From Methylophilus sp. (GTDB lineage: Bacteria; Pseudomonadota; Gammaproteobacteria; Burkholderiales; Methylophilaceae): a stretch of DNA of 64,000 nt. The DNA lies in the NCBI GenBank assembly GCA_030696695.1, contig JAUYRP010000034.1, positions 372,001 through 436,000 on the forward strand. Reading direction: 5' to 3'. Made by a program: the position numbers and the translations under genes. Of this stretch, positions 28,696 to 37,509 are shown piece after piece (within the stretch, counting starts at the first letter, position 1; each line of letters opens with the position of its first letter). The notes beneath the pieces are model-generated. The model saw nothing but the letters and a program-made list of their open reading frames with translations, searched no databases and was not told the origin of the DNA.

Positions 28696-29115
28696 ATGAA
28701 AAGTTACCGTAAAGAATTGTGGTTCAATATCCCAGCACGCATGGATTTTAAAAACATTACGGCGGATGTTGAAGGGTGTTTGCGCGAGAGCGGCATAAAA
28801 GAAGGGCTAGCGCTGATCAATGCCATGCATATCTCTGCCAGTGTATTCATTAACGATGATGAGCGTGGTTTACACCACGATTACAAAGTGTGGCTGGAGA
28901 AGCTGGCGCCACATGAGCCTGTGAGTGGTTATCGCCATAACGATACCGGTGAAGACAATGCAGATGCGCATATTAAGCGCCAAATCATGGGGCGAGAAGT
29001 GGTGGTAGCTGTGACCGAGGGCAGGTTAGATTTTGGTCCGTGGGAACAAATTTTTTACGGTGAGTTTGATGGCAGACGCAACAAGCGGGTGCTGATTAAA
29101 ATCATTGGTGAATAA
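28696..29115 (+). CDS. yjbQ: YjbQ/UPF0047 family protein
   Basis: 139-residue cytosolic protein of the UPF0047 family, reported to have weak thiamine-phosphate synthase activity; the true physiological role is unsettled. Conserved blocks include [36 protein letters not shown] and [14 protein letters not shown]. The ATG at 28696, behind GAGGAGA, gives the normal length; an in-frame ATG at 28657 overlaps the preceding terminator. Confidence 0.92.
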   Translation: MKSYRKELWFNIPARMDFKNITADVEGCLRESGIKEGLALINAMHISASVFINDDERGLHHDYKVWLEKLAPHEPVSGYRHNDTGEDNADAHIKRQIMGREVVVAVTEGRLDFGPWEQIFYGEFDGRRNKRVLIKIIGE

Positions 29116-29140
29116 CGAGTGATGCGAGTAACAGGCAAAT

Positions 29141-29165
29141 AAAAAAGGGAGCAATCGCTCCCTTT
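29141..29165 (-). terminator. Terminator of pqqA
   Basis: Stem AAAGGGAGC / GCTCCCTTT with a 4-nt loop. Read on the minus strand it is followed by T6 and lies 17 bp after the pqqA stop. On the plus strand it could also slow transcription leaving yjbQ, but the T-run there is only three bases. Confidence 0.85.
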
Positions 29166-29181
29166 CCAACTTAGAACAAAA

Positions 29182-29253
29182 TTATTTGTTCATTACGTAC
29201 ATGGTCACTTCAAAACCAAAACGCATTTCAGTTGCTGCTGGTGCTGTCCACAT
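29182..29253 (-). CDS. pqqA: PQQ precursor peptide PqqA
   Basis: Ribosomally made 23-residue precursor of pyrroloquinoline quinone: it begins MWTAPAATEMRFGF and continues EVTMYVMNK. The Glu-x3-Tyr pair (E15, Y19) is the one joined by PqqE; the flanking FEVTMY block is the family core. AAGGAG sits 7 nt before the ATG at 29253. The gene has its own terminator and is not followed by pqqBCDE within the window, so the maturation genes must lie elsewhere. It supports PQQ-dependent methanol or alcohol dehydrogenases in this organism. Confidence 0.93.
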   Translation of the reverse strand: MWTAPAATEMRFGFEVTMYVMNK

Positions 29254-29408
29254 AATAATCTCCTTGTTTATTTGATTCATGTTTACGGCTGCAAGTGCAT
29301 GTCCGTGAGATGCATTATGCGGATATCGTGGTCTGCGCAACAGACGCCATTCATGATAAACGTGTCATGCAAATCATGAGCACTGGCTAAGCGCCAAAAC
29401 AGCCAAAC

Positions 29409-29843
29409 CTAATTGCCTTGTATGTAATTTTCTAATTGCTCAATCAGGCCTTGCTGATACGCTATGGTCTCTTTCAACAAATCGCCCACTGACAGCATAC
29501 CAATGATTTTACCGTCTTCTACGATGGGTAAATGGCGTATGCGTTTATCGCTCATAGTGTGCATGGCGCTGTCCACTAAATCTTCTGGGCTTGCGGTAAT
29601 CACTTTAGACGACATCACTTCGCTAATCATGGTGGTTTTGGATGAGCGGCCTTTGAGTATGACTTCACGTGCATAATCGCGCTCAGAAAAAATGCCCACT
29701 AATGCATCGCCTTCGATCACTGCAAGCGCACCAATTTTGTATTCGGCCAAAATGACCAATGCGTCGTATACAGGGCGGTTGGGTGCAACGCTAATCACCT
29801 CTTGGTGTTTTTTTTCATTCAAGATTTGCTTTAATGTTTTCAT
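29409..29843 (-). CDS. Two-CBS-domain protein
   Basis: 144-residue cytosolic protein composed of a Bateman pair: CBS1 about 15-65 (VYDALVILAEYKIGALAVIE) and CBS2 about 80-130 (SAMHTMSDKRIRHLPIVEDG). Such stand-alone pairs bind adenine nucleotides and act as energy sensors, but the partner is unknown. Of the starts, the ATG at 29843 (MKTLKQIL) is chosen because a GAAGGGGG lies at proper spacing; an ATG at 29849 would be too close to it. Divergent from the MarR gene. Confidence 0.9.
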   Translation of the reverse strand: MKTLKQILNEKKHQEVISVAPNRPVYDALVILAEYKIGALAVIEGDALVGIFSERDYAREVILKGRSSKTTMISEVMSSKVITASPEDLVDSAMHTMSDKRIRHLPIVEDGKIIGMLSVGDLLKETIAYQQGLIEQLENYIQGN

Positions 29844-29926
29844 ATTCATTCCCCCTTCGAGTAAGCACTTTAAATATACACCGATAAAAAATTTCGCCAA
29901 TATCTAGCGATAAAAAACAAAGAAAC

Positions 29927-29954
29927 TTGACATAGTTAGGAAGCTAACTATAAT
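29927..29954 (+). promoter_or_regulatory. marR promoter with operator palindrome between -35 and -10
   Basis: TTGACA (29927-29932) and TATAAT (29949-29954) are both perfect consensus hexamers with a 16-bp spacer. The spacer is filled by the inverted repeat ATAGTTAG-GAAG-CTAACTAT (29932-29951), ideal for repression by a MarR dimer. Predicted transcription starts near 29961, only about 4 nt before the ATG at 29965. Confidence 0.8.
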
Positions 29955-29964
29955 GGTGCTAATT

Positions 29965-30468
29965 ATGTTGCAGCTTAGAGATCTCCCTACGCCAGAAGTA
30001 TTGGCAAAATTTGCAGAGCGCTATCCGGATGCGGATGTCACAGCGATTGCCAGTTTTCTGCATTTACTGCGCGTTGCCACGGATTTATCGCTGGCATTAG
30101 ATGCATGCTTGAGCAAGCACGATTTGTTGCAGGGCCGCTGGTGGGTGCTCATTCTATTGATGCGAGAAGAACATTTGTCTTCAACCCCATCACTCTTGGC
30201 AGAAAAAGTGGGCGTTACGCGCGCAACCATGACAGGCTTGATTGATAGTCTAGAGCAAAGTGATTTAGTGCAAAGAGTGTTTGATAAAGCAGACAGGCGC
30301 AGGGTGATGATTAAGCTCACTGCAGCAGGCCAAGCCAAGTTAGATGTGGTAATGCCAGATTATTACCGCCGTTTGCGGCAATGTATGCAAGGTTTGGATG
30401 AAAACAACCGATCACAGTTACAACATATTTTAAGCTTAATTAATTTGGGAATCCCCGCACTTATTTAG
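29965..30468 (+). CDS. MarR family transcriptional regulator
   Basis: 167-residue winged-helix regulator. Recognition-helix region about 70-100 (LLAEKVGVTRATMTGLIDSL) and wing RVFDKADRRRVMIKLT are typical. An in-frame ATG at 29953 lies inside the -10 hexamer of the promoter, so the real start must be the ATG at 29965, which leaves almost no leader. The overlapping palindrome indicates autorepression. The genes that follow (a SnoaL-like protein and an EamA exporter) are its likely co-regulated partners. Confidence 0.9.
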   Translation: MLQLRDLPTPEVLAKFAERYPDADVTAIASFLHLLRVATDLSLALDACLSKHDLLQGRWWVLILLMREEHLSSTPSLLAEKVGVTRATMTGLIDSLEQSDLVQRVFDKADRRRVMIKLTAAGQAKLDVVMPDYYRRLRQCMQGLDENNRSQLQHILSLINLGIPALI

Positions 30469-30496
30469 CCACCATTTTTTAGATGAAGGAAACAAC

Positions 30497-30874
30497 ATGA
30501 CAACGATTCAACATGAAATTCAAGCAATCAATACAAAATTTGACCAAGCCTTTAATGCAAAGCAAGCAGATAGCATAGCAGCGCTATATGCAGAAAATGC
30601 AGTGGTAATGCCAGCACCTGCGGGCACGCCAGTGTCAGGTACACAGGCGGTAAAAGAATTCTTTGCTGGCTTAATCAATGCGGGCGTGATTGAACATCAA
30701 CTCACACTGATAGATGCGGTAGAAGATGGCAACTTAGCTTATCAACGTGGGACTTGGGCAGCTGCCATGGCCGGTGAAGATGGCACTAAACAAACGTTTG
30801 GCGGCAATGTGCACTTGGTGTATCGCAAACAAGCCGATGGTCAATGGAAAGCAGTTACACATATTTGGAATTAA
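30497..30874 (+). CDS. SnoaL/NTF2-like (YybH-type) protein
   Basis: 125-residue cone-shaped NTF2-like fold protein: N-terminal helix EIQAINTKFDQAFNAKQADS, then YAENAVVMPAPAGTPVSG and HLVYRKQADGQWKAVTHIW. The closest annotated groups are DUF4440/SgcJ-type proteins, with no fixed reaction. AGGAAAC precedes the ATG. It follows marR by 28 bp in the same direction, so it is probably under MarR control. Confidence 0.85.
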   Translation: MTTIQHEIQAINTKFDQAFNAKQADSIAALYAENAVVMPAPAGTPVSGTQAVKEFFAGLINAGVIEHQLTLIDAVEDGNLAYQRGTWAAAMAGEDGTKQTFGGNVHLVYRKQADGQWKAVTHIWN

Positions 30875-30920
30875 GCTACGCAACCATCCATGTGATGGAT
30901 AGCGCGGCGTTTGGATAACC

Positions 30921-31841
30921 ATGGATAACAGTACAAAAAAGAATATAAGCGCCATGATTGCGTTGATTATACTCACGCTGATTTGGGGCTACAACTGGGT
31001 GGTGATGAAAAGTGCCTTGCAATATGCAGGGCCTTTTCAGTTCGCCGCCATGCGCACTTTTTTTGGCGCGATTGTACTGTTTGTGGTGATCTATATCACC
31101 AAACGTCCGCTTGGTTTAAAAGAATTTCCAACCATGCTGGTGCTGGGTTTGTTACAAACGATCGGCTTTACAGGCTTATTGTTGTGGGCGTTGGTAGAAG
31201 GCGGTGCAGGCAAAACTGCAGTGCTGACCTACACCATGCCGTTTTGGGTGATGCTATTTGCATGGCCCATGCTAGGCGAAAAAGTGCAAGGTTGGCAATG
31301 GCTGGCCGTTATTTCTGCAGTCTTTGGTATGGTATTGATATTTGATCCATTACATATCAAAGCGGATGGATTCAGTATGTTTCTGGCAATCTGTTCAGGG
31401 GTGTCTTGGGCATTGTCCGCCATCATTTCAAAAAAACTCCACAGACGCAGCCCAGACTTGGACTTGCTGAATTTAACGGCATGGCCGATGTTGTTGGGCT
31501 CTATCCCAATGGTGTTGATTGCATTCTTAGTGCCAGCAGAACCTATTCAATGGACAGGCTATTTAATTGGCTCGGTCTTATTTAACGTATTTTTAAGTGG
31601 CGCACTGGCTTGGCTGCTTTGGTTGTATGCCTTACAAATACTACCGGCTGGTGTGGCCAGTATGACTAGCATGCTAGCCCCAGTTATAGGCGTATTAGCT
31701 GCATGGATTCAGCTCAACGAAGTGCCAAATTCAATGGAATTAATTGGCATGCTGTTAATCTCGCTCGCTTTAGTCCAAATATCCATCATCACCATGCGTA
31801 AACACAAACCTGTGGACTGTGCTGAAGGGCAAGAGTTGTAG
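30921..31841 (+). CDS. EamA/DMT family transporter
   Basis: 306-residue inner-membrane permease with ten predicted helices arranged as two EamA repeats (LTLIWGYNWVVMKSALQYAG at the start; the second repeat begins near residue 155 with GVSWALSAIISKKL). Members export amino acids and metabolites; the substrate is not predictable. It is 46 bp downstream of the SnoaL-like gene, in a possible marR-snoaL-eamA unit. Confidence 0.9.
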   Translation: MDNSTKKNISAMIALIILTLIWGYNWVVMKSALQYAGPFQFAAMRTFFGAIVLFVVIYITKRPLGLKEFPTMLVLGLLQTIGFTGLLLWALVEGGAGKTAVLTYTMPFWVMLFAWPMLGEKVQGWQWLAVISAVFGMVLIFDPLHIKADGFSMFLAICSGVSWALSAIISKKLHRRSPDLDLLNLTAWPMLLGSIPMVLIAFLVPAEPIQWTGYLIGSVLFNVFLSGALAWLLWLYALQILPAGVASMTSMLAPVIGVLAAWIQLNEVPNSMELIGMLLISLALVQISIITMRKHKPVDCAEGQEL

Positions 31842-31971
31842 CTGCTTAGTCAAAAACCTTGTCTTAACGCGCCTATGCTAAAATATCGGCAGATATGAAA
31901 AAGCTAGTAAATTGAGCGCGCTGTAGCCTCAAATTGCGGCTGGTTATTTAAAGGCATTCAAGGGATAAAGC

Positions 31972-32700
31972 ATGGCAGGTCACAGCAAGTGGGCAAATAT
32001 TCAGCATCGCAAAGGTCGTCAAGACGCCAAACGCGGCAAAATTTTCACCAAAATTATTAAAGAGATTACAGTCGCCGCACGCCTGGGTGGTGGTGATCCC
32101 GCCATGAACCCACGTTTGCGTGCAGCGGTGGCAGAAGCCAAAGAAGAAAATATGCCATCTGACAACATCACGCGTGCCATCAAAAAAGGCACGGGTGAGC
32201 TGGAAGGCGTGAGCTATGAAGAAATTCGCTACGAAGGCTACGGCATTAACGGTGCGGCCATTATCATTGATTGCTTAACCGACAATAGACAGCGCGCAGT
32301 CATGGATGTGCGTCACGCCCTCACCAAGCATGGTGGTAATTTGGGTACCGATGGCAGTGTGGCGTTTTTGTTTAAGCATTGTGGCCAAATCGTATTTGAG
32401 CCAGGTGTGAGTGAAGATGCGGTGATGGAAGTTGCCTTAGAGGCGGGTGCAGAAGATATTGTGACTGATGAAGATGGCAGTATTGAAGTGATTACGCCAC
32501 CCGCTGAGTTTTTAGCGGTAAAAGAAGCGCTTGAAGCGGCTGGGTTAAAACCTGCCATGGCCGAAGTCACCATGAAGCCTAATATGGAAACCGTATTTAC
32601 AGGCGATGACGCAGTCAAAATGCAAAAAATACTCGATATGTTGGAAGATTTAGATGATGTGCAGGATGTGTATACCACCGCCATCATGGATGAAAACTAA
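31972..32700 (+). CDS. yebC: YebC/PmpR family protein
   Basis: 242-residue protein of the YebC/TACO1 family, originally named as transcriptional regulators and more recently linked to translation of difficult motifs. The N-terminus [20 protein letters not shown] is diagnostic. It often precedes ruvC in proteobacteria, as it does here with a 132-bp spacer. Confidence 0.95.
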   Translation: MAGHSKWANIQHRKGRQDAKRGKIFTKIIKEITVAARLGGGDPAMNPRLRAAVAEAKEENMPSDNITRAIKKGTGELEGVSYEEIRYEGYGINGAAIIIDCLTDNRQRAVMDVRHALTKHGGNLGTDGSVAFLFKHCGQIVFEPGVSEDAVMEVALEAGAEDIVTDEDGSIEVITPPAEFLAVKEALEAAGLKPAMAEVTMKPNMETVFTGDDAVKMQKILDMLEDLDDVQDVYTTAIMDEN

Positions 32701-32832
32701 AAGCTTGTCATGATACGTTGTTGCAACTCAAAAAATGTGTTCCTGACATATTGGATATATGCGGCGTCACCCATTTTTTGTTTGCGCCTAGTCTCATTTA
32801 AAGCTTTTCATTTTCGTAGTGGAAATGCCTAG

Positions 32833-33396
32833 GTGGGTCAAATTAGAATTTTAGGCATCGATCCAGGCCTACGCATCACAGGTTTCGGGGTAATCGAGTC
32901 AATAGACAATAAACTGACTTATATTACCAGTGGTGTGATCAAAACAGCATCAGCAAAAAAGAACCCAGTAGAGGGTGAGGATGACCGTGAGGAACTGCCC
33001 GCACGATTGAAAGTCATTTTGAGTGGGCTATTTGAGGTGATTGATACCTATCAGCCAACACAAGTTGCCATCGAAAAAGTTTTCGTCAACGTAAACCCAC
33101 AATCTACATTATTACTAGGACAAGCGCGTGGGGCGGCTATCAGTGCTGCGGTGATCCGTGATTTAATCGTAGCTGAGTACACTGCCTTGCAGGTGAAACA
33201 GTCGGTAGTCGGTAACGGCCATGCACAAAAGGAACAAGTACAAGAGATGGTGAAACGCTTGTTGAATTTGCCCGCTACGCCCAGTCCAGATTCAGCAGAT
33301 GCGCTAGCTTGTGCCATTTGTCATGCGCATGGTGGGCAAGGTTTGGGCAAGTTGGCGACCGCAGGCTTTAGAGTGAGAAATGGAAGATTGGTATGA
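32833..33396 (+). CDS. ruvC: Holliday junction resolvase RuvC
   Basis: Dimeric endonuclease that cuts four-way junctions. 187 residues. Acidic catalytic residues are visible in [19 protein letters not shown] and PDSADALA. The start is GTG 32833; the 3' end overlaps ruvA by 4 bp (ATGA), indicating coupling. Confidence 0.96.
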   Translation: MGQIRILGIDPGLRITGFGVIESIDNKLTYITSGVIKTASAKKNPVEGEDDREELPARLKVILSGLFEVIDTYQPTQVAIEKVFVNVNPQSTLLLGQARGAAISAAVIRDLIVAEYTALQVKQSVVGNGHAQKEQVQEMVKRLLNLPATPSPDSADALACAICHAHGGQGLGKLATAGFRVRNGRLV

Positions 33397-33968
33397 TTGC
33401 ACGCTTAAATGGAACACTCATTGAAAAAGCGCCACCTTTTGTCATTGTGGATTGTCAGGGTGTGGGTTATGAAGTGGAAGTGCCGATGAGCACATTTTAC
33501 AATCTGCCTGAACTCGGCCAAAAAGTGCAATTGCTCACGCATTTTGTGGTGCGCGAAGATGCGCAATTGCTGTATGGATTTGGCAGTGAACAAGAGAAAA
33601 ATACCTTTAAACAGTTGCTCAAAGTGAATGGCATCGGTGCTAAATCAGCACTGTCTATTTTAAGTGGTGTCAGTATTGATGACTTAGTCGCGGCCGTGAG
33701 TCAACAAGAGGTAGGCATGCTGACACGTGTTCCAGGCATTGGCAAAAAAACAGCAGAGCGCTTATTGCTTGAGCTCAAAGACAAGTTTACCGTCACGGGT
33801 TCAGTAACAGCGCAATCGCAAACAAAATCAGCGACCTATGACGTACTCAACGCACTAGTGGCTTTAGGCTACAATGAGCGTGAAGCGAATGCGGCGGTGA
33901 AATTGTTAGACAAAGAGGTGACCGTGGCAGAAGGCATTAAACAGGCGCTCAAAAGCCTAGCAAAATAA
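33393..33968 (+). CDS. ruvA: Holliday junction branch migration protein RuvA
   Basis: Tetrameric junction-binding subunit that loads RuvB. 191 residues: OB fold ([20 protein letters not shown]), tandem HhH motifs ([18 protein letters not shown] and [19 protein letters not shown]) and the C-terminal domain III ([16 protein letters not shown]) that contacts RuvB. It overlaps ruvC. A lipoprotein gene separates it from ruvB. Confidence 0.97.
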   Translation: MIARLNGTLIEKAPPFVIVDCQGVGYEVEVPMSTFYNLPELGQKVQLLTHFVVREDAQLLYGFGSEQEKNTFKQLLKVNGIGAKSALSILSGVSIDDLVAAVSQQEVGMLTRVPGIGKKTAERLLLELKDKFTVTGSVTAQSQTKSATYDVLNALVALGYNEREANAAVKLLDKEVTVAEGIKQALKSLAK

Positions 33969-33977
33969 AGGATGCAC

Positions 33978-34844
33978 ATGAAACAAGTTTGGTGGTTAAT
34001 CGTTAGCGCGCTCCTTGTATTGAATGCTTGTGGTCAGCAAACACCAGAAAGCGCAACAGACATGTCACGTGCGGCAGCGCCTATGGCTAAAATGGCGGCA
34101 GACAGCGTGTTGGGCGGTGCAGAGCAAAGCATGACGGAGCTGAGCGAACCCAACTCCACCAATCAGGCGATTAAAAAATACATTGCATTACGTCATCATC
34201 TCAATGTGGAGTTGGCGGCAGAACACATGCAAAAGGGATTTGATGCTGCGCTTAAACATTGTGAAGCCCTGAATTGCCAAATACTGAGTGCAAATTTCAA
34301 CAAAGAAACGCAATATAACCCACCATCCGCCTCACTGAGTGTGCGCTTGCCTCCCCGCAATGTGGAAGTGTTTTTGAGTGGTCTTGCCAAAAGTGGCGAA
34401 ATTATTCAGCATTCACGTGAGGCCGAAGACAAAACCAATCAAGTGGTAGATGCCGATGCGCGTATTCAAAACCTCACAGAATTGAGAGACCGTTTGCGTC
34501 AGATGCTAGGTGATAAATCTGCTAAATTTAAAGATATTATCGATGTAGAACGCGAACTGGCCAATACCCAAAGCCAGTTGGATAGAATCATGAGCTTGCG
34601 TAAAGTGCTGAGCCTTGAGACTGATTTAGTCGCTGTGAATATTCATTTTTCAGCTAGACAAGGCATTACTGAGCAAGGCTTTTTCTCACCTGTAGCACGT
34701 GCCATTCAAGATGCTGGACGCGTGATGATGGAAAGTTTGGCTACACTGATTACACTGCTGATGACTGCGTTGCCTTGGATTGTGATAGGTATTCCACTGA
34801 CCGTGCTACTCATCAAGCTATGGAAAAAATTGAAGGCCAAGTGA
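33978..34844 (+). CDS. DUF4349 domain lipoprotein
   Basis: 288-residue lipoprotein: signal peptide with lipobox VLNAC, a DUF4349-type periplasmic region with a coiled coil (about 155-215, [20 protein letters not shown]), and a C-terminal membrane helix (about 255-280) with a basic tail. AAGGA favours the ATG at 33978 over 33972. It occupies the position between ruvA and ruvB, all spaced by less than 10 bp, so it must be co-transcribed with them although no DNA-related role is apparent. The function of DUF4349 is unknown. Confidence 0.85.
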   Translation: MKQVWWLIVSALLVLNACGQQTPESATDMSRAAAPMAKMAADSVLGGAEQSMTELSEPNSTNQAIKKYIALRHHLNVELAAEHMQKGFDAALKHCEALNCQILSANFNKETQYNPPSASLSVRLPPRNVEVFLSGLAKSGEIIQHSREAEDKTNQVVDADARIQNLTELRDRLRQMLGDKSAKFKDIIDVERELANTQSQLDRIMSLRKVLSLETDLVAVNIHFSARQGITEQGFFSPVARAIQDAGRVMMESLATLITLLMTALPWIVIGIPLTVLLIKLWKKLKAK

Positions 34845-34851
34845 CAACGAC

Positions 34852-35889
34852 ATGATAGAAACAGATCGTTTGATTGCCCCTGATACGGCAAGCCCGCAAG
34901 AAGAAGCTTTGGAGCGTGCGTTACGCCCGAAAGTATTAGATGAATACGTTGGGCAAGAAAAAGCACGTGGACAATTAGAGATTTTTATCAATGCCGCGCG
35001 TGGACGTAGCGAACCTCTAGACCACGTGTTGCTGTTTGGGCCACCAGGATTAGGTAAAACCACGCTTGCGCATATTATTGCTAAAGAAATGGGCGTGAAC
35101 ATGCGTCAAACTTCTGGGCCCGTATTAGAACGGGCTGGGGACTTGGCGGCATTGCTCACCAACTTAGAGCCTAATGATGTGCTGTTTATTGATGAAATCC
35201 ATCGCCTTAGCCCAGTGGTTGAAGAAATCTTATATCCAGCGATGGAAGACTACCGATTAGATATCATGATTGGCGAAGGCCCTGCTGCACGCAGTGTCCG
35301 CCTAGATTTGCCGCCGTTTACATTGGTTGGCGCTACTACTCGCGCAGGCATGTTGACCAATCCTTTACGTGACCGCTTTGGTATTGTGGCGCGCTTAGAG
35401 TTTTACACCAACGAGGAATTGGCTAAAATTGTGCATCGTTCCGCCAATTTACTCGATGTGAAAATACAAGAAGCAGGTGCGTTTGAAGTGGCGCGTCGTT
35501 CGCGCGGCACGCCACGTATTGCCAATCGCTTGTTGCGCCGTGTGCGAGATTACGCACAAGTGAAATCTGATGGTGTGGTGACCAGTGAGATTGCTGATGC
35601 AGCGCTGAAAATGCTGGATGTGGATAAACTTGGCTTTGACGTGATGGACAGAAAGTTATTACAGGCGGTGTTAGAAAAGTTTGGCGGTGGTCCAGTTGGT
35701 CTAGATAATTTGGCTGCAGCGATTGGTGAAGAGCGTGACACCATCGAAGATGTTTTGGAACCGTATTTAATTCAGCAAGGGTATCTCATGCGCACCCCGC
35801 GTGGTCGCGTGGCTACAACGCAAGCTTACCAACACTTTGGCTTGCCAGTGCCTACTAATTTAGCGAGTGGAGAACTTTGGCAACAATAA
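34852..35889 (+). CDS. ruvB: Holliday junction helicase RuvB
   Basis: Hexameric AAA+ motor of branch migration, 345 residues. Walker [14 protein letters not shown], Walker B FIDEIHRL, sensor [18 protein letters not shown] and the C-terminal winged helix ([13 protein letters not shown]) are all present. The 3' end overlaps ybgC by 13 bp. Confidence 0.98.
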   Translation: MIETDRLIAPDTASPQEEALERALRPKVLDEYVGQEKARGQLEIFINAARGRSEPLDHVLLFGPPGLGKTTLAHIIAKEMGVNMRQTSGPVLERAGDLAALLTNLEPNDVLFIDEIHRLSPVVEEILYPAMEDYRLDIMIGEGPAARSVRLDLPPFTLVGATTRAGMLTNPLRDRFGIVARLEFYTNEELAKIVHRSANLLDVKIQEAGAFEVARRSRGTPRIANRLLRRVRDYAQVKSDGVVTSEIADAALKMLDVDKLGFDVMDRKLLQAVLEKFGGGPVGLDNLAAAIGEERDTIEDVLEPYLIQQGYLMRTPRGRVATTQAYQHFGLPVPTNLASGELWQQ

Positions 35890-36293
35890 GCACATTCAAC
35901 TGGCCCATACGCGTTTACTACGAAGATACCGATGCGGGTGGCGTCGTCTACCATAGTCAATATCTTAATTTTATGGAACGTGCACGCACAGAGTGGCTCA
36001 GACACTTGGGCTTTCATCAAACACACTTAAGAGACGATTTAAATATCTTATTTGTGGTGCACAGCATGAATATACAGTTTAAAAAACCAGCCAAATTCGA
36101 TGATTGCTTGATTGTGAGTAATCAATTAACCGCACTTGGGCGTGGCAGTTTTGCTTGTCACCAGACCATTTTACGAGATAATACACAAGAAATATTGATA
36201 GAAGCCGATGTCAAAATCGCTTGTGTTAACGCAATCACCTTTAAACCTACGGGCATTCCCGCCCCTATCAAACAAAGCATGGAGTCACAATGA
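35877..36293 (+). CDS. ybgC: Tol-Pal associated acyl-CoA thioesterase YbgC
   Basis: Hot-dog fold thioesterase of 138 residues with the 4HBT motif [19 protein letters not shown], including the catalytic Asp and His. It starts at TTG 35877 inside the end of ruvB and overlaps tolQ by 4 bp. It heads the Tol-Pal operon, as in many proteobacteria; its in vivo acyl substrate is not settled. Confidence 0.93.
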   Translation: MATISTFNWPIRVYYEDTDAGGVVYHSQYLNFMERARTEWLRHLGFHQTHLRDDLNILFVVHSMNIQFKKPAKFDDCLIVSNQLTALGRGSFACHQTILRDNTQEILIEADVKIACVNAITFKPTGIPAPIKQSMESQ

Positions 36294-36964
36294 ATGTAGC
36301 CAATGACATGTCGTTTTTTTCTTTGGTCTCTGGGGCCAGTTTGCCAGTGCAGCTGGTCATGATTATTTTATTGATCACCTCAATATTCTCGTGGTGGTAC
36401 ATCTTTATTAAAGTATTCACCATTAAAAATGCGTCTGCCGATGCAGAGCAATTTGAGGCTTCATTTTGGTCAGGTGGTGATTTAAATAAACTTTATGATG
36501 GTCTCAGCACGGGGCGTCGCAAGTCGCAAGGCATGGCCAGTATTTTCGAGGCAGGCTTCAAAGAGTTTGTGCGCCACAAACAACAAGGCCGTATGGAGGT
36601 CAGTGATGTCATGGAAGGCACGCGCCGCGCCATGCGTGCAGCCTATAACCGGGAACTAGATAACCTAGACGCGCATTTGCCGTTTTTGGCTTCGGTGGGT
36701 TCTGTCAGTCCGTATATTGGTCTATTCGGCACAGTGTGGGGCATCATGAATGCGTTCCGTGGCTTATCGAATGTCGCACAAGCGACCTTAAGCCAAGTGG
36801 CGCCAGGTATTGCGGAGGCATTGGTGGCGACAGCGATTGGTTTATTTGCTGCTATCCCCGCGGTCATTGCCTACAACCGCTTTGCTTCCAACGTAGACAG
36901 ATTATCTGTGCGTTACGAAAGCTTTATGGAAGAGTTTACCAATATTCTGCAACGCAGAATTTAA
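36290..36964 (+). CDS. tolQ: Tol-Pal proton channel subunit TolQ
   Basis: Inner-membrane proton channel component (ExbB/MotA family) of the Tol system for outer-membrane constriction. 224 residues with three helices: about 18-38, about 130-155 and about 165-190 (the last in GIAEALVATAIGLFAAIPAV). ATG overlaps the ybgC stop. Unusually, 149 bp separate it from tolR. Confidence 0.96.
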   Translation: MNVANDMSFFSLVSGASLPVQLVMIILLITSIFSWWYIFIKVFTIKNASADAEQFEASFWSGGDLNKLYDGLSTGRRKSQGMASIFEAGFKEFVRHKQQGRMEVSDVMEGTRRAMRAAYNRELDNLDAHLPFLASVGSVSPYIGLFGTVWGIMNAFRGLSNVAQATLSQVAPGIAEALVATAIGLFAAIPAVIAYNRFASNVDRLSVRYESFMEEFTNILQRRI

Positions 36965-36972
36965 GATTGGCT

Positions 36973-37101
36973 ATGAGTATGTATCGCGTTGTTGAGCAGA
37001 GTGCGCAAAATCTTGCAGTTGGTTCAATACCGCCTGCGGCTTTTGTGCAGCGTATGCCTAGCGCTACTGCCCTTTTGCACAATCTTTCACGGATAGAATA
37101 A
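36973..37101 (+). CDS. Possible 42-residue ORF between tolQ and tolR
   Basis: Open frame MSMYRVVEQSAQNLAVGS... ending LLHNLSRIE, in the 149-bp gap of an operon where tolQ and tolR normally nearly touch. No clear Shine-Dalgarno precedes either ATG (36973, 36979), there is no signal peptide and I know no homologue. It could be a small gene, a remnant, or plain spacer carrying the tolR ribosome-binding site (AGAGGAA at 37102-37108). Confidence 0.3.
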   Translation: MSMYRVVEQSAQNLAVGSIPPAAFVQRMPSATALLHNLSRIE

Positions 37102-37113
37102 AGAGGAATTGCC

Positions 37114-37506
37114 ATGAGCAGAACCCGCAAACGTCGGATGATGAACCAAATTAATGTGGTGCCCTATATTGATGTCACGTTAGTGCTATTGGTGATCTTT
37201 ATGGTCACCGCCCCGATGACTAACCCAGGGGTGGTGGAGTTGCCTAAAGTGGGGCAATCACTCAAACAAACGGGTGCGCCGATTATCGTGACTGTGCGCC
37301 AAGATGGCGGTGCGGAGATACAAGGTAAGCGTTTAGAACGCGATGCCTTGTTGGTGGAGATTAAGCAGCAGCTGCAGAAATCACCACGCGCAGTGGTGGT
37401 GGCAGCTGATGAAAAAACACCCTACGGTAAAGTGATTGTAGTGATGGATTTGCTAAAGCAAGCCAATGTGGAAAAAGTGGGTTTATTGTTTAAACCAGCG
37501 CCATAG
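37114..37506 (+). CDS. tolR: Tol-Pal subunit TolR
   Basis: ExbD-family single-pass protein of 130 residues. The N-terminal cytoplasmic part (MSRTRKRRMMNQINVVPYID) leads into the helix with the proton-carrying Asp (YIDVTLVLLVIFMV), then a periplasmic domain. It couples proton flow through TolQ to TolA. AAGAGGAA precedes the ATG; tolA follows after 3 bp. Confidence 0.96.
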   Translation: MSRTRKRRMMNQINVVPYIDVTLVLLVIFMVTAPMTNPGVVELPKVGQSLKQTGAPIIVTVRQDGGAEIQGKRLERDALLVEIKQQLQKSPRAVVVAADEKTPYGKVIVVMDLLKQANVEKVGLLFKPAP

Positions 37507-37509
37507 CCA

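Noticed and set aside
30886-30903. Inverted repeat ATCCATGTGATGGAT between the SnoaL-like and EamA genes
   Set aside because: Short stem without a T-run; could occur by chance and is too weak for a terminator call.
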